This document shows, piece after piece, positions 8,309 through 17,772 of a stretch of 64,000 nt of DNA. A program made the position numbers and the translations under genes. The notes under the pieces are model-generated. The model made no database searches, was not told the origin of the DNA, and saw nothing but the letters and a program-made list of their open reading frames with translations. Origin of the DNA: JAGOMX01 sp041738135 (GTDB lineage: Bacteria; Pseudomonadota; Alphaproteobacteria; JAGOMX01); assembly GCA_041738135.1 (NCBI GenBank), contig JBGSQK010000020.1, positions 56,999 through 120,998 of the forward strand, written 5' to 3'. Numbering within the stretch: position 1 is the stretch's first letter; each line of letters opens with the position of its first letter.

Positions 8309-8887
8309 ATGAAAGAATTATTTGAGGTTGCATTACCTAAGACAGTAGTCTTAATTGGAATGATGGGGGTTGGTAAAACCAGCATCGGGCGTCGCTTGGC
8401 TAAAAAGCTGGGTGTGGAGTTTATTGATTCTGACCACGAGGTTGAAATTGCAGCCAAATGTTCGGTGTCTGATATTTTCGAAATCTATGGTGAAGACGCT
8501 TTTAGAGATGTGGAAAGAAGGGTGATTTCGCGCTTGCTTAGCGACAAGCCCCATATTCTTGCCACAGGTGGCGGTGCTTTTACGGATGAAGAATCCATAA
8601 AAGTTATCCAGGAAAATGGTATATCCGTTTGGCTCAAAGCAGAGGCGGAAACACTCCTGCCGAGACTAGAAAGAAGAGATCACCGCCCTCAATTCCATCA
8701 GGGTGACATTGCTCAAGAATTGACCGAGCTTCTGGATAAATACACACCTTTTTACGAACGCGCTGTTATTCAAGTGGATTGTACAGGCAGCTCGCCGGAG
8801 GCGACCACCGATAAAATCTTGCTTGAGCTCAATCGCTTTTTATCAAAATTGCAAATGAAGAGCGGGCAGAAAATTAACCATGTCTAA
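8309..8887 (+). CDS. aroK: Shikimate kinase
   Basis: Shikimate kinase phosphorylates shikimate at the 3-hydroxyl in aromatic amino acid synthesis. The 192-residue protein shows the P-loop GMMGVGKTSIG near residue 17, the shikimate-binding DSD and ATGGGAF motifs, the FR of AFRDVE, and the lid arginine in RRDHRPQF. The ATG at 8309 is preferred to the TTG at 8303. The gene is divergent from the xerD operon. Its 3' end overlaps the glycosylase gene by eight bases. The usual alphaproteobacterial partner aroB does not follow here. Confidence 0.95.
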   Translation: MKELFEVALPKTVVLIGMMGVGKTSIGRRLAKKLGVEFIDSDHEVEIAAKCSVSDIFEIYGEDAFRDVERRVISRLLSDKPHILATGGGAFTDEESIKVIQENGISVWLKAEAETLLPRLERRDHRPQFHQGDIAQELTELLDKYTPFYERAVIQVDCTGSSPEATTDKILLELNRFLSKLQMKSGQKINHV

Positions 8888-9644
8888 AGCAGCTTGTCTT
8901 AAGTGGTTAAATTCCATTGGTGATGATATTTTAATAGCCTCTTGTCCCAGCGATCTGGTAGCGGAACCTGTACAAACTATTAAGCGTAAAAGACCAGTGG
9001 CTGTCCATTCAATGTCCGCTTCCAGTATTCAAATATCGTCTTCTGTGCGTGAACTTGTAAAACAAGTAAACTCCTTGGCTGAACTCAGGCAGTTAATGGA
9101 AAAATTCGATGGCTGCGAGTTGAAAAAAACCGCGAACAAGATGGTTTTTGGCGATGGTAACCCAGAATCAAAAATCATGCTCATAGGAGAAGCTCCTGGC
9201 GCAGATGAGGATAAGATAGGTCTGCCTTTTGTGGGGGCCAGTGGTAAATTGCTCGATCAGATGCTTTCGTGCATCGGCCTTACTCGTGCCAATTATTATA
9301 TCACTAACATCATACCTTGGCGTCCACCAGGCAACCGGGATCCAACAGCTGAAGAACGGGAAATATGTTTGCCATTTGTTGAACGGCGCATTGAGCTCAT
9401 AAGGCCCAAAGTGATCGTCATGGTGGGTGGTGTCGCAGCGAAATCCTTACTGAATATTGCGACTGGAATCACTGGGATTAGGGGGCAATGGCAGCCCTAC
9501 AAGACACCTGCTATGAGTCATGCCATAGATGCATTTGCTATTTATCATCCATCATATTTACTGCGATCGCCTGGGCAAAAGAGGATTGCTTGGAAGGATT
9601 TGTTGGTTTTAAAGCAGAAGCTAAATGAACTGGGCTTGCTTTAA
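8880..9644 (+). CDS. Family 4 uracil-DNA glycosylase
   Basis: This 254-residue enzyme removes uracil from DNA. It has an N-terminal extension of about 95 residues, then the UDG superfamily core: GEAPGADEDKIGLPFVG (catalytic pocket motif), ITNIIPWRPPGNRDP, and the C-terminal YHPSYLLRS. Family 4 enzymes usually bind an iron-sulfur cluster through four cysteines; candidates here are Cys in GCELKK, one in EICLPF and others, though spacing was not checked in full. The gene starts inside the end of aroK and is probably cotranscribed. It is convergent with lpxD, two bases apart. Confidence 0.93.
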   Translation: MSKAACLKWLNSIGDDILIASCPSDLVAEPVQTIKRKRPVAVHSMSASSIQISSSVRELVKQVNSLAELRQLMEKFDGCELKKTANKMVFGDGNPESKIMLIGEAPGADEDKIGLPFVGASGKLLDQMLSCIGLTRANYYITNIIPWRPPGNRDPTAEEREICLPFVERRIELIRPKVIVMVGGVAAKSLLNIATGITGIRGQWQPYKTPAMSHAIDAFAIYHPSYLLRSPGQKRIAWKDLLVLKQKLNELGLL

Positions 9645-9646
9645 GA

Positions 9647-10672
9647 TTATGATTCTAAGAGTTTCTTCATCATTAATGTTTGTCTGTGCCATTGTTTTAT
9701 AGGGATAGCTGGAATACCTCCTACTTTTTGCCCAGATTCTATATTTTTTGCAATCCCAGATTTTCCGGCTATAAATACATTGCTTCCTATTTTCAAATGA
9801 TCAGCAACACCCGCTTGCCCGCCGATAAACACGTTGTCACCTATAACTGTATTCCCTGCAATGCCTACTTGGCTGACAAGGGTACATCGTCTGCCGATCG
9901 CAACTCCGTGACCGATAGATACGTTGCTATAGATGCTTGTAAAATCTCCAATGACTGTGTCGCCAATGCTGCCCCTATCTATAACAGTATTGGCTCCTAC
10001 GTCAACGTTCTGACCCACAAATACACGACCAACTTGCGGTAAGGAAAAAGTGCCAGTTTTATCAGAATAGGATTCTAACGTGGATTGACCTAGTTTGACA
10101 CCCGTCGCAAGAGTTACCTTATCACTGATCAGGCAATGACTTAAATGGCAGTGCGCTCCGATACTACAGTATTGTCCAATTTGGACACCTTGCTCAATAA
10201 TGCTATGGGGATGAATTTCTGTATTATCTTTGATAATAACATCTCGACCAATGATAACATAAGGAGCTATATGCACATTCTGGCCAATTTTGGCAGTTGG
10301 ATGAATGCGGGCAGTCGGATCCTGATATTGAGGAAGTGTCTGTTTAGGATAGAATGCAGACAAAATTGTGGCATAATCCCTGAAGGGCGTGTCGGTAGGA
10401 ATGCAGATAGTGTTTTGAGGAATACTCTTCATGAGGCCCTTGGGAATAATGCATATACCAGCCTTGGTATTACTAAGGAGCTCCTTATGCCGTGCCACAT
10501 GAATCACTGCTATATGCTCTTGGGTTGCGAGCTCTATTTTTACTACATCCGTATATTTTTTTAAGGGATCATAGTTTGTAGGTAAAATGGACGGCACTTC
10601 CGAGCCTATGAGTTTGCATAGCTCCTCTAAAGTGAAAGGTCCTAAACGTTTATAAAATCTCGAATCTGCCAT
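9647..10672 (-). CDS. lpxD: UDP-3-O-acylglucosamine N-acyltransferase
   Basis: LpxD adds the N-linked 3-hydroxyacyl chain in lipid A synthesis, using acyl-ACP. The 341-residue protein has the N-terminal uridine-binding domain (about 1-100), then a left-handed beta helix of hexapeptide repeats (about 105-310), with the catalytic His region SIGHGVAIG, and a C-terminal helix. It shows that the organism makes lipid A. It stands apart from the usual bamA-lpxD-fabZ-lpxA cluster, with the RTX gene 10 bases upstream on the same strand. Confidence 0.96.
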   Translation of the reverse strand: MADSRFYKRLGPFTLEELCKLIGSEVPSILPTNYDPLKKYTDVVKIELATQEHIAVIHVARHKELLSNTKAGICIIPKGLMKSIPQNTICIPTDTPFRDYATILSAFYPKQTLPQYQDPTARIHPTAKIGQNVHIAPYVIIGRDVIIKDNTEIHPHSIIEQGVQIGQYCSIGAHCHLSHCLISDKVTLATGVKLGQSTLESYSDKTGTFSLPQVGRVFVGQNVDVGANTVIDRGSIGDTVIGDFTSIYSNVSIGHGVAIGRRCTLVSQVGIAGNTVIGDNVFIGGQAGVADHLKIGSNVFIAGKSGIAKNIESGQKVGGIPAIPIKQWHRQTLMMKKLLES

Positions 10673-10682
10673 TTCTTATACC

Positions 10683-13592
10683 TTAGACCGGGTCATGTAC
10701 GATGACTTGGACAATTGCTTCAACTTGAACAATTGCTCCATTGTCGTGGCTTATGTAAGTATGATAATCGCCGGCTTGAGATCCTGCAGGGGGTGGTGCT
10801 GCAGCATCATTTAATTCCCAGTTTCCAGTACTCAAATTGACAATGTCGCTAGAATCGCCATGGAATATGATCGTATTATTGGTTGCTCCAATATTCAGTA
10901 CATCAGATGCAGTGATAGAAACTGTATTTGCCAAGCCGTTGCTCATATCAATAGTTTCTATATTATTAATATTGGAAAATGTGATCAGGCCGCTATCGTT
11001 CATCTGCAGGGTATCCATACCAGAGCCACCATCTATCAAAACATCCGTTGCATCGTAAACTATAGTGTCACTTCCTGAACCTGCACGAATAGTGTCGGCA
11101 CCTGCCCCCCCATCAATGAAGTCATTGCCGCCGAGGCCATTGTCCGCACCTCCTGCATCACCATATATGGTGTCGTTTCCTGCACCACCATAAATGGTAT
11201 CATTGCCGCCATGTGCAGAACCTGCTAGATTTCCAGCCGTATCGCCATATATAGTGTCATTACCTGCATCACCATAAATAGTATCGTTTCCTCCTTGAGA
11301 ATTACCAGACATATTGCCTGCGGCATCGCCATAGATGATATCAGCTCCAGATCCGCCATGTATGTTGTCGTTGCCACCAACAGTGTTGTCAGCCATCGTG
11401 CCACCAGCATCTCCATAAATATTATCAGCAGCTGCACCACCATAAATCGTATCGTGACCGCCCAAAGCCGAACTGGACAAATTACCACCCACATCACCGT
11501 ATAGATTATTACCGGCTTTACCTCCAGCTCCGTCACCACCATGGATAATATCTGACCCCATTGTACCATTTGATATATTTCCAGAGGCGTCGCCATATAC
11601 TATATCTGTGCCGGCTAAAGTATAAAAAGCTTGGTTTGTCGTGTTTCCTGTCATTGTATCGTTGCCGGATGTGCCAGTAGCTACATCAAGGGTCTGCATG
11701 TTAAAGGTGTTCGAGACTTTTGCTCCCGAAGAATCGGTTGCAGTGACAGTTATATTAGCAGAGCTTGAATCTGAATATCCCGGCATTCCTGAAATAACAC
11801 CTGTTTGAGAATCAATGGTGGCCCATGATGGTGCCCCGCTCATGGTATAAGTGAGAGAAGCACCCGCATCAACATCTGAGAAAAATGAAGAGACGTTATA
11901 GTTTACAGCCTGACCTTCTTCGCCAACAAATGCGGCAATCTGAGATACCGTTGGCGCGTCATTGGTATTGTTAACTGTGAGCTGGAAAGTATCTTGTACG
12001 GTTGAACCATGTGAGTCAGTAGCGACTACGGTGATGTTGGCAACTCCCACGTCGCCGTTGGCAGGCGTACCTGAAATGACGCCTGTGTTGGCATCAATGG
12101 TAACCCAAGCTGGAGTAACATTGGCCAAAGAATAGGTCAACGAATCGCCCACGTCTACATCCGCAAATTGCCCTGAGACATTGTAGTTCAATGCTGCATC
12201 TTCATTTACGGAAGTATCAGCAATGGGCGTGACCGTTGGGGCGTCATTGGTATTGTTCACTGTGATCTGGAAGGTATCTGTCACAGTTGAGCCATGTGAG
12301 TCTGTGGCGATTATTGTTATGTTGGCAGATCCCACATCGCCGTTGCCTGGAGTTCCTGTAATCACGCCTGTGTTAGCATCAATGGTGACCCAAGCTGGAG
12401 CACCATTAGCCAGGGAAAAGGTTAAATGATCGCCCGCGTCTATATCCGTAAAGTGTCCTGCCACATTGTAATGCAATGCTGCATCCTCATTTATGGAAGT
12501 GTCGTTTATAGGGATTGCCGTCGGGGCATGCTCTACAGCATTTACGCCTATACTTAGGGAGCTCGAAATGCTTTGTCCTTGGCTATCTGTAGCTATTATA
12601 GTTAAATGCAAAATCCCTATATCACCGTGCCCCGGAGAACCAGTAAGAACACCGGTGGTTGCGTTCATACTTACCCAGGATGGCAGTGGGCTGCCGTCTT
12701 GAAGGATAGCGCTAAAGGTCAGATGATCACCTGTGTCTATATCACTAAAATAGCTATTTAAGTTCACGTTCAGGCCAGCTCCCTCATTAACGAATGTATC
12801 TGAGATAGCGATTACGGTTGGTGTATGGTTAGTATTAACTGGTGTGTCAATGAGCGTTTCTAAGTTTAACTGTGATTGTGAAGGGATTGCTACTTTTGTG
12901 GCAGTGATATGAAGACTAGAAATCCCCGATGGTTCACTGAAGGTGAATGTTGGTGTAATTGTTGTTTGGGCAACATCAAGCGATTCATCATCCGTTTCAG
13001 TTAATAAGGCAGGATCTCCTGTTGTATGGTATTTACTTAGTACGGCGTTAAAGTCTTGTGATGTTTGCGTAGCAGCAGAATCCTGATTGCCCTCTGCATC
13101 AGCTGGATCCGTATGCGCATGGTTGGTTTCTTCAGATTGATTGTCATCACCTTCTTGGGTCTTTGCTTGTTCCGTATTACTCCTTATATCTGAAAATGCT
13201 AGCAAAGAAAGATTACTTACTGTTAGCTGAGAAATTGTGCTGTCCGCATTTATGACTGGATTGAGATTGTTTGCAGGGCCATTACCCATATCTCGCAAAT
13301 TGCCATTTGAAGAATTGAAATTAAAACGAGCAATATCTAAAATGTGGCTTTGAATATGAGTCGTACTTAATAGCATAATAGCGGCAAGGGCAGAGTCAGC
13401 TGAAATGGAGACATTGTTTTCATTTATAGCTATTGAGATTAGATCGGAAGAATTGTTTTGTGTGATCAGGTTTGAGTTATGTTCTTTTGAAGAATGATTA
13501 TTTAATGTTGAACCATCATAGCTCATTGAGGTATTTAAAGAGACTATGGCAAATGACGAACTATTTCCATTATTATTTTGTTGCTTGCTCAT
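10683..13592 (-). CDS. Large secreted protein with cadherin-like and RTX-type repeats
   Basis: This 969-residue acidic protein has a low-complexity Asn/Ser/Gln-rich N-terminus of about 260 residues. Four tandem dystroglycan/cadherin-like (CADG, putative Ig) domains of about 95 residues follow, with repeated ITANTGV-type and GTPGNGDVG motifs, then a block of calcium-binding RTX nonapeptides (GGNDTIYGD, GGAGADTIR). The C-terminal region, with IDGGSGMDTL and a beta-rich tail, resembles targets of type I secretion. There is no Sec signal peptide. The start at 13592 has AGG seven bases upstream; a longer frame from 13625 lacks a binding site. It is probably a calcium-dependent surface adhesin. No type I secretion genes are adjacent. 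Confidence 0.85.
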   Translation of the reverse strand: MSKQQNNNGNSSSFAIVSLNTSMSYDGSTLNNHSSKEHNSNLITQNNSSDLISIAINENNVSISADSALAAIMLLSTTHIQSHILDIARFNFNSSNGNLRDMGNGPANNLNPVINADSTISQLTVSNLSLLAFSDIRSNTEQAKTQEGDDNQSEETNHAHTDPADAEGNQDSAATQTSQDFNAVLSKYHTTGDPALLTETDDESLDVAQTTITPTFTFSEPSGISSLHITATKVAIPSQSQLNLETLIDTPVNTNHTPTVIAISDTFVNEGAGLNVNLNSYFSDIDTGDHLTFSAILQDGSPLPSWVSMNATTGVLTGSPGHGDIGILHLTIIATDSQGQSISSSLSIGVNAVEHAPTAIPINDTSINEDAALHYNVAGHFTDIDAGDHLTFSLANGAPAWVTIDANTGVITGTPGNGDVGSANITIIATDSHGSTVTDTFQITVNNTNDAPTVTPIADTSVNEDAALNYNVSGQFADVDVGDSLTYSLANVTPAWVTIDANTGVISGTPANGDVGVANITVVATDSHGSTVQDTFQLTVNNTNDAPTVSQIAAFVGEEGQAVNYNVSSFFSDVDAGASLTYTMSGAPSWATIDSQTGVISGMPGYSDSSSANITVTATDSSGAKVSNTFNMQTLDVATGTSGNDTMTGNTTNQAFYTLAGTDIVYGDASGNISNGTMGSDIIHGGDGAGGKAGNNLYGDVGGNLSSSALGGHDTIYGGAAADNIYGDAGGTMADNTVGGNDNIHGGSGADIIYGDAAGNMSGNSQGGNDTIYGDAGNDTIYGDTAGNLAGSAHGGNDTIYGGAGNDTIYGDAGGADNGLGGNDFIDGGAGADTIRAGSGSDTIVYDATDVLIDGGSGMDTLQMNDSGLITFSNINNIETIDMSNGLANTVSITASDVLNIGATNNTIIFHGDSSDIVNLSTGNWELNDAAAPPPAGSQAGDYHTYISHDNGAIVQVEAIVQVIVHDPV
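11673..12815. repeat. Tandem 285-bp coding repeat (CADG domains)
   Basis: Within the RTX-type gene, domain-length DNA units recur. The motif GCGTCATTGGTATTGTT begins at 11956 and again at 12241, exactly 285 bases (95 codons) apart, and the two middle units are clearly similar throughout by eye. The outer two units are more divergent. Such repeats can expand or contract by recombination and change the protein length. Confidence 0.75.
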
Positions 13593-13674
13593 AAATCTAC
13601 CTGACTCAAGTTTCCTCGACTTCATTAGATCATGATAGTGTTGACAAAAAGTTAAAGCTTCCTGATTTATGAAT

Positions 13675-15063
13675 TTACAACAATAGGAATGTGGCCAGTC
13701 CTAAAAATATGGAGTAACCGAGAACATCCGTTGTGGTGGTAAGCAAGGGTCCTGCGCTGATAGCCGGATCCATACCTAGTCTTCGCACCATGATTGGGAC
13801 AAAAGTTCCCGCAAAACCTGCCCACATCATATTGCAAATCAATGCAATTCCTAAAACGATGCCAATGTATAAGTCGCCCAGCCAAACAGCGGCCACCGAT
13901 CCAAGAATGAAGGCGAACAAAGCGCTCGTATTCATAGCCACTAGAATTTCCTTCGCTATGGATTTACGTGTATTGTTGCTATCTAGCTCCTTGGTTGCAA
14001 GGGCACGAACCGTAACCGTTATAGTTTGCATACCTGCATTACCGCCCATGGCCGCAACGATAACCATAAGAAAGGACAAAGCTACTTTTTCCTCAATAGA
14101 ATTTTGGAACTGCGAGATCACGCTTGAGGCAATGAGGGTGTTTATCAGGGTTACAAAAAGCCATCTAGACCTATGGTATGCCGTCTGAAATACGGGCGCG
14201 TGAAAGTCTGATTCAGACACACCAGCCAAGTGCATAATGTCGGCTTCCACTTCTTCTTCAATCACGTCAACGATGTCGTCCACCGTGATCATACCTACGA
14301 TTCGGCCATTGGGGCTAACCACAGGCGCTGAGACCAGTGCATAGTGCTGGAATATCCTGGCAACCTCTTCTTGCTCCATGGATACGGGAATGGATTTGAT
14401 TTGCGTATCCATGACTTCGGCTATAGGACTATTCGTTGGAAACCTTAACAACGTGTCCAGCGATACAACGCCAATGGGATGGTGCTTTGGGTCCACCACG
14501 TACACATCATAAAAGGATTCGGGTAGCTCTTGAGATTCTCTTATGAAATCGATCACTTCCTGGATTGTCCAGAAGGTGGGCACACATACGATTTCTCGTT
14601 GCATTAAACGGCCGGCACTGGATTCAGGGAAGGTTAAAACTTCTTCGAGCATTGCGCGATTCTTCGCGGGAATTGCTCGCAAAATTGCTCGCTGTTCTTG
14701 TCTGTCCAGATCCTCAAGCAGATGGATAGCATCGTCCGAGTCAAGCCCCGCTAAGGCAGCGGCAACGGCTCCTGGTCCTACCAACCTTAACACTTGTTCT
14801 TTAACTTGGTCTTCAAGATGTGCTAATACGTCAGGATCAATTTGCGTCTTTATGCTGTCGACAAATTTTTCTCTGATATCATAATCTAGGTTAGCAATAA
14901 GATCTGCTACGTCAGCCGCATGCAACGGCCCCGTGATTTCCTGAACACGTTCGATGTCGCCTTCTTCCAAAGCAATACGAATGTGTTCCACAAGTTCATT
15001 GGACACACCATAGGTGGGAGAAGTGTTATCCAGATCTAGCTTTTCTTGCTCATCCATTGTCAT
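13675..15063 (-). CDS. mgtE: Magnesium transporter MgtE
   Basis: MgtE is a magnesium-gated magnesium channel of the inner membrane. The 462-residue protein has the N-terminal helical MgtE_N domain (about 20-150, with DAVAAALAGLDSDDA-like acidic repeats), two CBS domains (about 150-275) and five membrane segments (about 295-462) ending in GYSIFLGLATFLLL. The pore region contains GNAGMQT and AGFAGTFVPI. It lies just upstream of the RTX gene and 9 bases downstream of the malic enzyme gene on the same strand. Confidence 0.95.
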   Translation of the reverse strand: MTMDEQEKLDLDNTSPTYGVSNELVEHIRIALEEGDIERVQEITGPLHAADVADLIANLDYDIREKFVDSIKTQIDPDVLAHLEDQVKEQVLRLVGPGAVAAALAGLDSDDAIHLLEDLDRQEQRAILRAIPAKNRAMLEEVLTFPESSAGRLMQREIVCVPTFWTIQEVIDFIRESQELPESFYDVYVVDPKHHPIGVVSLDTLLRFPTNSPIAEVMDTQIKSIPVSMEQEEVARIFQHYALVSAPVVSPNGRIVGMITVDDIVDVIEEEVEADIMHLAGVSESDFHAPVFQTAYHRSRWLFVTLINTLIASSVISQFQNSIEEKVALSFLMVIVAAMGGNAGMQTITVTVRALATKELDSNNTRKSIAKEILVAMNTSALFAFILGSVAAVWLGDLYIGIVLGIALICNMMWAGFAGTFVPIMVRRLGMDPAISAGPLLTTTTDVLGYSIFLGLATFLLL

Positions 15064-15072
15064 AGCAAATCC

Positions 15073-17388
15073 TTAAGCCAAAGCACTGTTATCAAGCAAA
15101 ACATCCGTTTGCTTTATTTGAGCATCAACCACAGCCATGGCTGTCATATTCACAATCCGTCTAACGGTCGCGGATGGCGTCAGTATATGCGCTGGATGAT
15201 CGAGTCCCAGCATAATGGGTCCGATAGACTGTCCTTCTGCAATTGATTTCACCAGGTTAAAAGCAATATTTGCTGAGTCCATATTGGGCATGACCAGCAA
15301 ATTGGCTCGGCCCGTTAAAACGGAGTTTGGAAAGATCTTTTCTCTGATGATGGGATCGATAGCCGTATCTCCATGCATCTCCCCATCCACTTCAAGTTCT
15401 GGGGCCAGCTGCCTGATTATTCTTAAGGCTTCTTGCATCTTAAGAGCTGTTTCAGAGTCATTGGAACCAAAGTTAGAATGGGACAACAAGGCAACTTTTG
15501 GAATTATATTGAATTGACGTATTTGCTCCGCTGCCAAGATAGTATTTTCTGCAATTTGCTCGGCTGTAGGATTACTGTTAACATATGCATCGCAGAAGAA
15601 AAGTGTACCCATATGGGTAACTAGAGCTGATAGTGATGAGGTAATACTCACACCATCTTGCATACCTAAGATTGGCTTTATATTTTTCAAATGGTTCTGA
15701 AACAAACCAATGGGCCCCGCTAGCATAGCATCCGCCTCTTTTCGATGAACCATTAATGCTGCGATAACACTAGTATTGGTGCGCACCACTGTTTTTGCGG
15801 CATCGGGCGTTACCCCTTTGCGTTCTAACAGGTTTAAGTAACATTGGGTATAAGCTTTGTATCGCGGATCGTCTTGAGGATCTACCAGTATAAAATCCCT
15901 GTCCATCTTCAATCGCAGACCTAACTTACTTATGCGGTTGTTGATCACGTCTTTTCTGCCGATAAGAACTGGTTCGGCAAGCTTTTCATCTACAACCACT
16001 TGTACCGCGCGCAAGACTCTTTCGTCTTCAGCTTCAGCATAAGCTACGCGTTTAGGACTTGCCATGGCGCGGTTGAAGATTGGCTTCATCACCAAACCTG
16101 AACGAAAGACGAATTCGGATAGTTTCTGCCTATAGGCTACAAAATCTGTAATAGGTCTTGTGGCAACGCCCGTGTCCATAGCTGCTTTTGCAACGGCTGG
16201 CGGGATTTCAATGATAAGGCGCGGATCAAATGGTTTCGGGATAATGTAGTCAGGCCCAAATTGTAATTCTTGTCCGCCGTAGGCGACCGCCACGATATCA
16301 GAAGGTTCCGCTTGAGCAAGATCAGAGATAGCCTTTACGCAAGCCAACATCATTTCCATATTGATGCTGGTTGCGCCCACATCCAAAGCACCGCGGAAAA
16401 TATAAGGGAAGCACAGTACATTGTTCACCTGGTTTGGATAATCCGAGCGGCCTGTAGCTATGATTGCATCCGGCCTTGCTTCTTTTGCTATGCGAGGATC
16501 AATTTCTGGATCTGGATTGGCAAGAGCTAAAATTATTGGATTTTCTGCCATTTTCTTGACCGATTCAGCTGTCATTACATTACCGGCTGAAACGCCTAAA
16601 AACAAATCGGCACCCTCAATGGCATCATCTAATGTGCGACATTTTGTTTTAGTTTGGTATTTAGCTTTGAAAGCATCGATTTCGCCTTCACGGCCTTCAT
16701 AAATCACGCCCTTTAAATCAACCATGATGATATTGCTTTTTTTCAGGCCCAAGGCAACAAGCAAATCAAGGCATGCAATAGCTGCAGCGCCGGCGCCAGA
16801 ACATACAAGACGGACTTGCGTGATGTCTTTTTTAACAAGCTTCAAGCCATTGAGCATGGCTGCTGCAGTAATAATGGCTGTGCCATGCTGGTCATCGTGA
16901 AATACTGGAATTTTGAGTCGTTCTTTTAATTTTTCTTCCACATAAAAACACTCAGGCGCCTTGATATCTTCCAGGTTCATAGCGCCAAAGGTGGGCTCTA
17001 AACTGGCGATGATATCGACCAGCTTATCGGGATCATTTTCATTGATTTCAATGTCAAAAACATCAATATTGGCAAATTTTTTAAATAGGACTGCTTTGCC
17101 TTCCATGACAGGCTTGGAAGCCAACGGACCAATAGCGCCCAATCCCAATACGGCTGTGCCGTTGGTTATAACGCCTACTAAATTGGCTCTGGATGTAAGA
17201 CTGGCAACTTGCATCTCATCTTTTACGATTTCTTCGCAAGCAGCAGCAACCCCTGGTGAGTATGCCAAGGCCAGATCTCGCTGATTCGCAAGTGGTTTGG
17301 TCGCTATGACTTCCAGTTTTCCTGGCGTGGGAAAACGATGATAGTCTAGCGCGCTCTGATAAATTTTACTGACCATGCCACAATCCAT
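15073..17388 (-). CDS. maeB: NADP-dependent malic enzyme with phosphotransacetylase-like C-terminal domain
   Basis: Malic enzyme converts malate to pyruvate and CO2, yielding NADPH. The 771-residue protein is the long MaeB type. The malic N-domain (about 20-150) contains YSPGVAAACEEI and LGLGAIGP; the NAD(P)-binding domain (about 160-400) contains VCSGAGAAAIACLDLL; and residues about 430-765 form a phosphotransacetylase-like domain that in known enzymes regulates rather than catalyses. Upstream at 17405-17410 the minus strand has a perfect TATAAT but no good -35 at the right distance. The start codon lacks a clear binding site; Met5 is an alternative. Confidence 0.95.
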   Translation of the reverse strand: MDCGMVSKIYQSALDYHRFPTPGKLEVIATKPLANQRDLALAYSPGVAAACEEIVKDEMQVASLTSRANLVGVITNGTAVLGLGAIGPLASKPVMEGKAVLFKKFANIDVFDIEINENDPDKLVDIIASLEPTFGAMNLEDIKAPECFYVEEKLKERLKIPVFHDDQHGTAIITAAAMLNGLKLVKKDITQVRLVCSGAGAAAIACLDLLVALGLKKSNIIMVDLKGVIYEGREGEIDAFKAKYQTKTKCRTLDDAIEGADLFLGVSAGNVMTAESVKKMAENPIILALANPDPEIDPRIAKEARPDAIIATGRSDYPNQVNNVLCFPYIFRGALDVGATSINMEMMLACVKAISDLAQAEPSDIVAVAYGGQELQFGPDYIIPKPFDPRLIIEIPPAVAKAAMDTGVATRPITDFVAYRQKLSEFVFRSGLVMKPIFNRAMASPKRVAYAEAEDERVLRAVQVVVDEKLAEPVLIGRKDVINNRISKLGLRLKMDRDFILVDPQDDPRYKAYTQCYLNLLERKGVTPDAAKTVVRTNTSVIAALMVHRKEADAMLAGPIGLFQNHLKNIKPILGMQDGVSITSSLSALVTHMGTLFFCDAYVNSNPTAEQIAENTILAAEQIRQFNIIPKVALLSHSNFGSNDSETALKMQEALRIIRQLAPELEVDGEMHGDTAIDPIIREKIFPNSVLTGRANLLVMPNMDSANIAFNLVKSIAEGQSIGPIMLGLDHPAHILTPSATVRRIVNMTAMAVVDAQIKQTDVLLDNSALA

Positions 17389-17556
17389 TTTCTATTGTGT
17401 GCCAATTATAGCACGTTGTGTGTCAAGCTAAATCAAAATTGTTAAAGTAGGGGCAAAAACAATTTTACTTTCTTCGCACAGACTATTTACAAAATTGCTA
17501 GAAACAGCCATAACATGACAAGGCTGCTCATGAAGATGTCCTTGAGAACTTATCAT

Positions 17557-17697
17557 TCTCCCGTGTCTTCCCGGCCTTGAGCCGGTATACAGTTTAACTA
17601 AGCTTTGCGCAGCAACTTCAGTATAGAACATATGGAGTCGCTATCGCTCCAATTATGGCGCTGGATCCCGGCTCTAGGCAGGTAAGACACGGGAGAA
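17557..17697. repeat. Palindromic intergenic repeat, family B, copy 1
   Basis: The 384-base gap between maeB and gpt contains inverted ends TTCTCCCGTGTCTT (17557-17570) and AAGACACGGGAGAA (17684-17697), with a nested pair formed by CCGGCCTTGAGCCGG and GGATCCCGGCTC. The 67-codon frame across it is a by-product. A shorter relative sharing the GTGTCTTCCCG-CCTTGAGCC core is at 27373-27417. Confidence 0.75.
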
Positions 17698-17772
17698 CGT
17701 AGAGTTTTTGAATATAAATGATATTTCATGAGGTGCCCCTGCATAACATTCAAAACCACGGGAGTCTGTGAG

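Noticed and set aside
10683..12500. Regular DNA repeats considered as a CRISPR array
   Set aside because: Repeats are in frame, of domain length, and encode CADG and RTX units; there are no short identical repeats with unique spacers.
17405..17430. TTGACA and TATAAT upstream of maeB on the minus strand
   Set aside because: The boxes are only about 10 bases apart, too close for a sigma-70 promoter, so no promoter was called.
17428..17631. 67-codon minus-strand frame between maeB and gpt
   Set aside because: It lies over the family B palindromic repeat and has no independent support.
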